Positions 14,227 through 16,810 of a stretch of DNA of 16,810 nt are shown here, piece after piece. The notes below the pieces were generated by a model. The model was not told the DNA's origin and did not search any database. It saw only the letters and a list, made by a program, of their open reading frames with translations. Each line of letters begins with the position of its first letter. Within the stretch, counting starts at the first letter, position 1. A program made the translations under genes and the position numbers. The stretch covers positions 387 to 17,196 of the forward strand of contig DJFA01000091.1 of assembly GCA_002431975.1 (NCBI GenBank). The letters run 5' to 3'. The DNA is from Ruminococcus sp. UBA5884. GTDB lineage: Bacteria > Bacillota > Clostridia > Oscillospirales > Ruminococcaceae.

Positions 14227-16224
14227 CTATGTGCGTATTCTGTATATGATTTCAGAAAATACCGTATATATAAAGCTGCACATTCTTACAATCAGCGAAA
14301 ACAAAAGTATCATTATAAAGCCTATGATTATCATTGAAACAAATGTAAGCACAAGAGCAAGAACTGTTTTTCTGGCTGAATACTGATGAACTGATTTCAC
14401 TGCCATGAACATCATAAGTGCTGACCAGATAATTCCTGTTATCATAACCGCATCAATAAAGAATTTTTCATCATATATAAGAAAATGTGATATCAGTGCA
14501 GTTATAAAATTCTGTATTATATACGGAATAACTGCATATGCACATACATGACAGATATTTCTGAAAGTGCCTTTGCCGTCAAGCAGACAGCAGACAGACC
14601 AGTTTCCCACTGTCCACATAAAGAAAAGAACTGCACTTTTAAAAATATATGGAACTATGCTGAAAGTCTTTGAGTAATCAGCCTGAAACTGAAATCCATA
14701 CAGTCTGTCGTTTACTATTTCAGATATAAAAAGAAATATTATTATAAGAATTGTTTTTTTCCATGAATACTGTTTTCGCCACAGAATATCATCAAAACCA
14801 TCTGCTATTCTGAAAATTATGCTTTTATCAGCCTTTTTAAAAGCTATAAACAATACTGAAACTATACATATCATTATAACTGCATATCTTCCTGAATGTT
14901 CAGAACGGTATTCCTCAAATGCACGGTTATAAAGTGCTGATGATTCAGCTTTTTTAGCATATTCCATTGATTTTTCATAATTTCCGCTGATGAAATATGC
15001 GTTTGAAATCTCCTCATATGCGATATGATAATTCCCGTCATATTCAAGTGCTTCAAGCCATAAAGGCATTGCCTTACTGTATTCGCCTTTTTCGCATAAT
15101 AAAACTGCATTATGTATATTTTTCCCGAAATCCGTTATTTCAAATACGGTTACTGTATTCTTTGCGGAATCAGTAACATAAAGCATATTATCAGAAGATT
15201 CAATGGCAGAGGCATTTCTGAATCCTCCGAGCTGTTCGGATTTTCCTCCTGATATAAAAACAAGACGACAGTTTTCATCATACTGAAATATTTTCCCTGA
15301 ACTGCTGTCAAGACAGTTGATATATCCGCTTTCCGATATGTCAATATCAGATATAACCGGATTTTCCACGCTGTAATATGCAGTATGGTCACCAAATTCC
15401 GTATCGGTATTGTAAAACAGATTATCTCCTGCGGAATTTATTTTTTTAACTATGCTGTTCCCTGAAACATTTTCAGTACAGGTATACATAAAGCCTGAAC
15501 TGTCAATATCAAAATTTGCAAATGCAGACGGCACATTCCTTGAATTTCTTGAACGCACTGAATCAGTCAGAAACATATTTCCTATATATTTCATCATTAT
15601 TTCAGCAGTCGTATCAATATGATTTGCCCCGTAATATCCCTGAAATACGCCATTTTTATCAAACATCAATGCACCGTTTGAGGAACTGCTGACTATTGTA
15701 TAAATAAAACCTGATTTGTCGGCAATAACCTTTGAAGGGAAAAATCCTGATTTTTCAGTATCATTATAGAGTTCTGAATCAGGCTTTTCAATTATCATCT
15801 CAGCATTTTCATAATCCCTGCATTTTATAATTCTTGAATTTCCTGTATCAGCAATATATATGCAGTCATCATACGGTGAAACGTATACTCCGCATGGATT
15901 TTTAAGAGTAATTTTCCGGTTTCCATATTCAAGTGATGTTATGATATGCAAAGATTCTGAAATACTGCTGTCTGTTATTACAATGCGGTTATTTCCGCTG
16001 TCGGCGATAAGAAAATTGCCTTTGCTGTCCCTGCATATATCCGCAGGAGCTGAAAATGCGGATATCCCGAGATTATCTCCTGATACGGATTTTACAGCCT
16101 CATATCCTGACTGTGAAGGCACTGCGTCTCCCCATATATCATAGTTATATGATTCTGCTGATACACTGAATCCCGAAAATCCGATAAGAATTGTCATAAT
16201 AAAAAACAGAAGCTTTTTATACAT
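14227..16224 (-). CDS. Exported NHL-repeat / TPR-like protein with C-terminal YIP1 membrane domain
   Basis: 665 residues. Signal peptide at 1-23 (ends VSA). Extracytoplasmic beta-propeller at about 55-365: repeated blades with D-x-x-G-x-x-x-I-A-D-T/S-G-N-x-R-I (FLIADSGNNRIV at 71-82, IYIADTGNSRII at 122-133) typical of NHL repeats. Two TPR-like helix pairs at about 369-440 (AVLLCEKGEYSKAMPLWLEAL, SNAYFISGNYEKSMEYAKKA). Membrane segments at about 446-462, 489-504, 521-546, 557-582, 589-609 and 619-650 resemble the YIP1 domain. Function unknown; the layout suggests a membrane-anchored scaffold or sensor at the surface. Its ATG overlaps the radical SAM stop by 8 bp and the DUF5696 gene follows after 12 bp, so all three are one transcript. 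Confidence 0.78.
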   Translation of the reverse strand: MYKKLLFFIMTILIGFSGFSVSAESYNYDIWGDAVPSQSGYEAVKSVSGDNLGISAFSAPADICRDSKGNFLIADSGNNRIVITDSSISESLHIITSLEYGNRKITLKNPCGVYVSPYDDCIYIADTGNSRIIKCRDYENAEMIIEKPDSELYNDTEKSGFFPSKVIADKSGFIYTIVSSSSNGALMFDKNGVFQGYYGANHIDTTAEIMMKYIGNMFLTDSVRSRNSRNVPSAFANFDIDSSGFMYTCTENVSGNSIVKKINSAGDNLFYNTDTEFGDHTAYYSVENPVISDIDISESGYINCLDSSSGKIFQYDENCRLVFISGGKSEQLGGFRNASAIESSDNMLYVTDSAKNTVTVFEITDFGKNIHNAVLLCEKGEYSKAMPLWLEALEYDGNYHIAYEEISNAYFISGNYEKSMEYAKKAESSALYNRAFEEYRSEHSGRYAVIMICIVSVLFIAFKKADKSIIFRIADGFDDILWRKQYSWKKTILIIIFLFISEIVNDRLYGFQFQADYSKTFSIVPYIFKSAVLFFMWTVGNWSVCCLLDGKGTFRNICHVCAYAVIPYIIQNFITALISHFLIYDEKFFIDAVMITGIIWSALMMFMAVKSVHQYSARKTVLALVLTFVSMIIIGFIMILLFSLIVRMCSFIYTVFSEIIYRIRT

Positions 16225-16810
16225 AAAGTCTTCCCTGCCATGAATTGCGTCTTACAAATTCCTTGTCTATCTCATTCATAACCACAAATTTTTTAAGTGT
16301 CCATTCAGGAGCTATAAGCGTATCACGGTTTCCGTCACCTGTTACACGCTGTATTACGACATCTTCGGGCATTATTTCAATCTGGTCGCAGATTATATTT
16401 ACATATTCCTCAAGTGTCAGCAATTTAAACGGATTTTCCTGATATATATCAGCCAGCGGTGAATCCTTTACAACATGGAGCATATGAAGCTTTACGCTGT
16501 GAGGGTGAAGCTCTGAAACGGCTTTTGCGGATTCCATCATCATATCATATGTTTCACACGGCAGACCATTTATAAGATGTATGCATATATTTATTCCTGC
16601 ATTTTTAAGCTTTGAATATGTTTCAAGGAAATCCGCATATGTATGACAGCGGTTTATCCTCTTAGCTGTTTCATCATGTATAGTCTGGAGTCCGAGTTCA
16701 ATTGTCAGATATGTTCTTTGCGAAAGCTCCCTGAAATATTCAATCATTTCATCTGATATACAGTCTGCACGGGTAGCAATTGCAAGTCCGACCGTATTTT
16801 CAGATTCAAG
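16217..16810 (-). CDS. TIGR01212-family radical SAM protein (YhcC/YtqA type), N-terminus beyond window
   Basis: The C-terminal 197 residues are visible; the frame is open to the window edge, so the CxxxCxxC cluster motif is not seen. Recognisable family tracts: VGLAIATRADC, ELGLQTIHDETAKRINRCHTYADF, INICIHLINGLPCE, and SVKLHMLHVVKDSPLA, with C-terminal VVIQRVTGDG and LIAPEW. These match the YhcC (E. coli) and YtqA (B. subtilis) group of radical S-adenosylmethionine enzymes, whose physiological reaction is not established to my knowledge. Its last codons overlap the start of the YIP1 gene, so it is probably the upstream gene of that operon. Confidence 0.9.
   Translation of the reverse strand, partial: LESENTVGLAIATRADCISDEMIEYFRELSQRTYLTIELGLQTIHDETAKRINRCHTYADFLETYSKLKNAGINICIHLINGLPCETYDMMMESAKAVSELHPHSVKLHMLHVVKDSPLADIYQENPFKLLTLEEYVNIICDQIEIMPEDVVIQRVTGDGNRDTLIAPEWTLKKFVVMNEIDKEFVRRNSWQGRLYV

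Overview
The window is AT-rich chromosomal DNA of a Gram-positive, low-GC Firmicute. The presence of spoVS beside a ymdB-type phosphodiesterase, a MetH whose reactivation domain is a separate gene, a TtcA-family thiolase, and a DUF5696/YIP1 surface operon together suggest a Clostridia member, most likely Oscillospiraceae/Ruminococcus-like. That placement rests on gene content and codon style; no rRNA is present. No prophage, transposase, CRISPR array, tRNA or rRNA was found.

Layout. (1) 1-3851, minus strand: a tightly overlapping methionine operon, metF, then a stand-alone MetH activation-domain gene, then metH (3' end cut off by the window edge). It is driven by a clear extended -10 promoter with a short leader. 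(2) 4084-5913, minus strand: two sugar-type ABC permeases with no binding protein or ATPase beside them. They are transcribed divergently from (3) 5917-7250, plus strand: ymdB and spoVS, the latter with its own promoter and terminator. (4) 7472-10973, plus strand: a continuous reading frame joining TadA (tRNA adenosine deaminase) to Ung (uracil-DNA glycosylase), then metG (methionyl-tRNA synthetase) ending at a bidirectional terminator. (5) 11096-11926, minus strand: a TtcA-family tRNA thiolation gene. (6) 11931-12050, minus strand: an orphan strong promoter, an operator-like palindrome and a terminator enclosing a transcript of about 80 nt without a convincing ORF. (7) 12070-16810, minus strand: a YhcC/YtqA-type radical SAM gene (5' end off the edge), an exported NHL/TPR-like/YIP1 membrane protein, and an exported DUF5696 protein.

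Four copies of a palindromic element (about 73-138 bp) sit in four intergenic gaps at 3935, 7258, 8765 and 11006. Each end is GTAG followed by a GC-rich hairpin, and the two ends face each other, which is the REP/BIME architecture. These are the most distinctive non-coding structures of the window. Every promoter called here has a spacer of exactly 17 bp, and four of the eight carry TGn before the -10, so expression looks to be housekeeping sigma-A driven.

Functionally, the left end makes methyl-THF (MetF) and methionine (MetH plus reactivation partner); the centre handles RNA/DNA maintenance and translation (TadA, Ung, MetRS, TtcA) and sporulation/biofilm-linked regulation (YmdB, SpoVS); the two permeases and the DUF5696/YIP1 pair are probably parts of one carbohydrate-uptake and surface system that is split here by about 6 kb of housekeeping genes.
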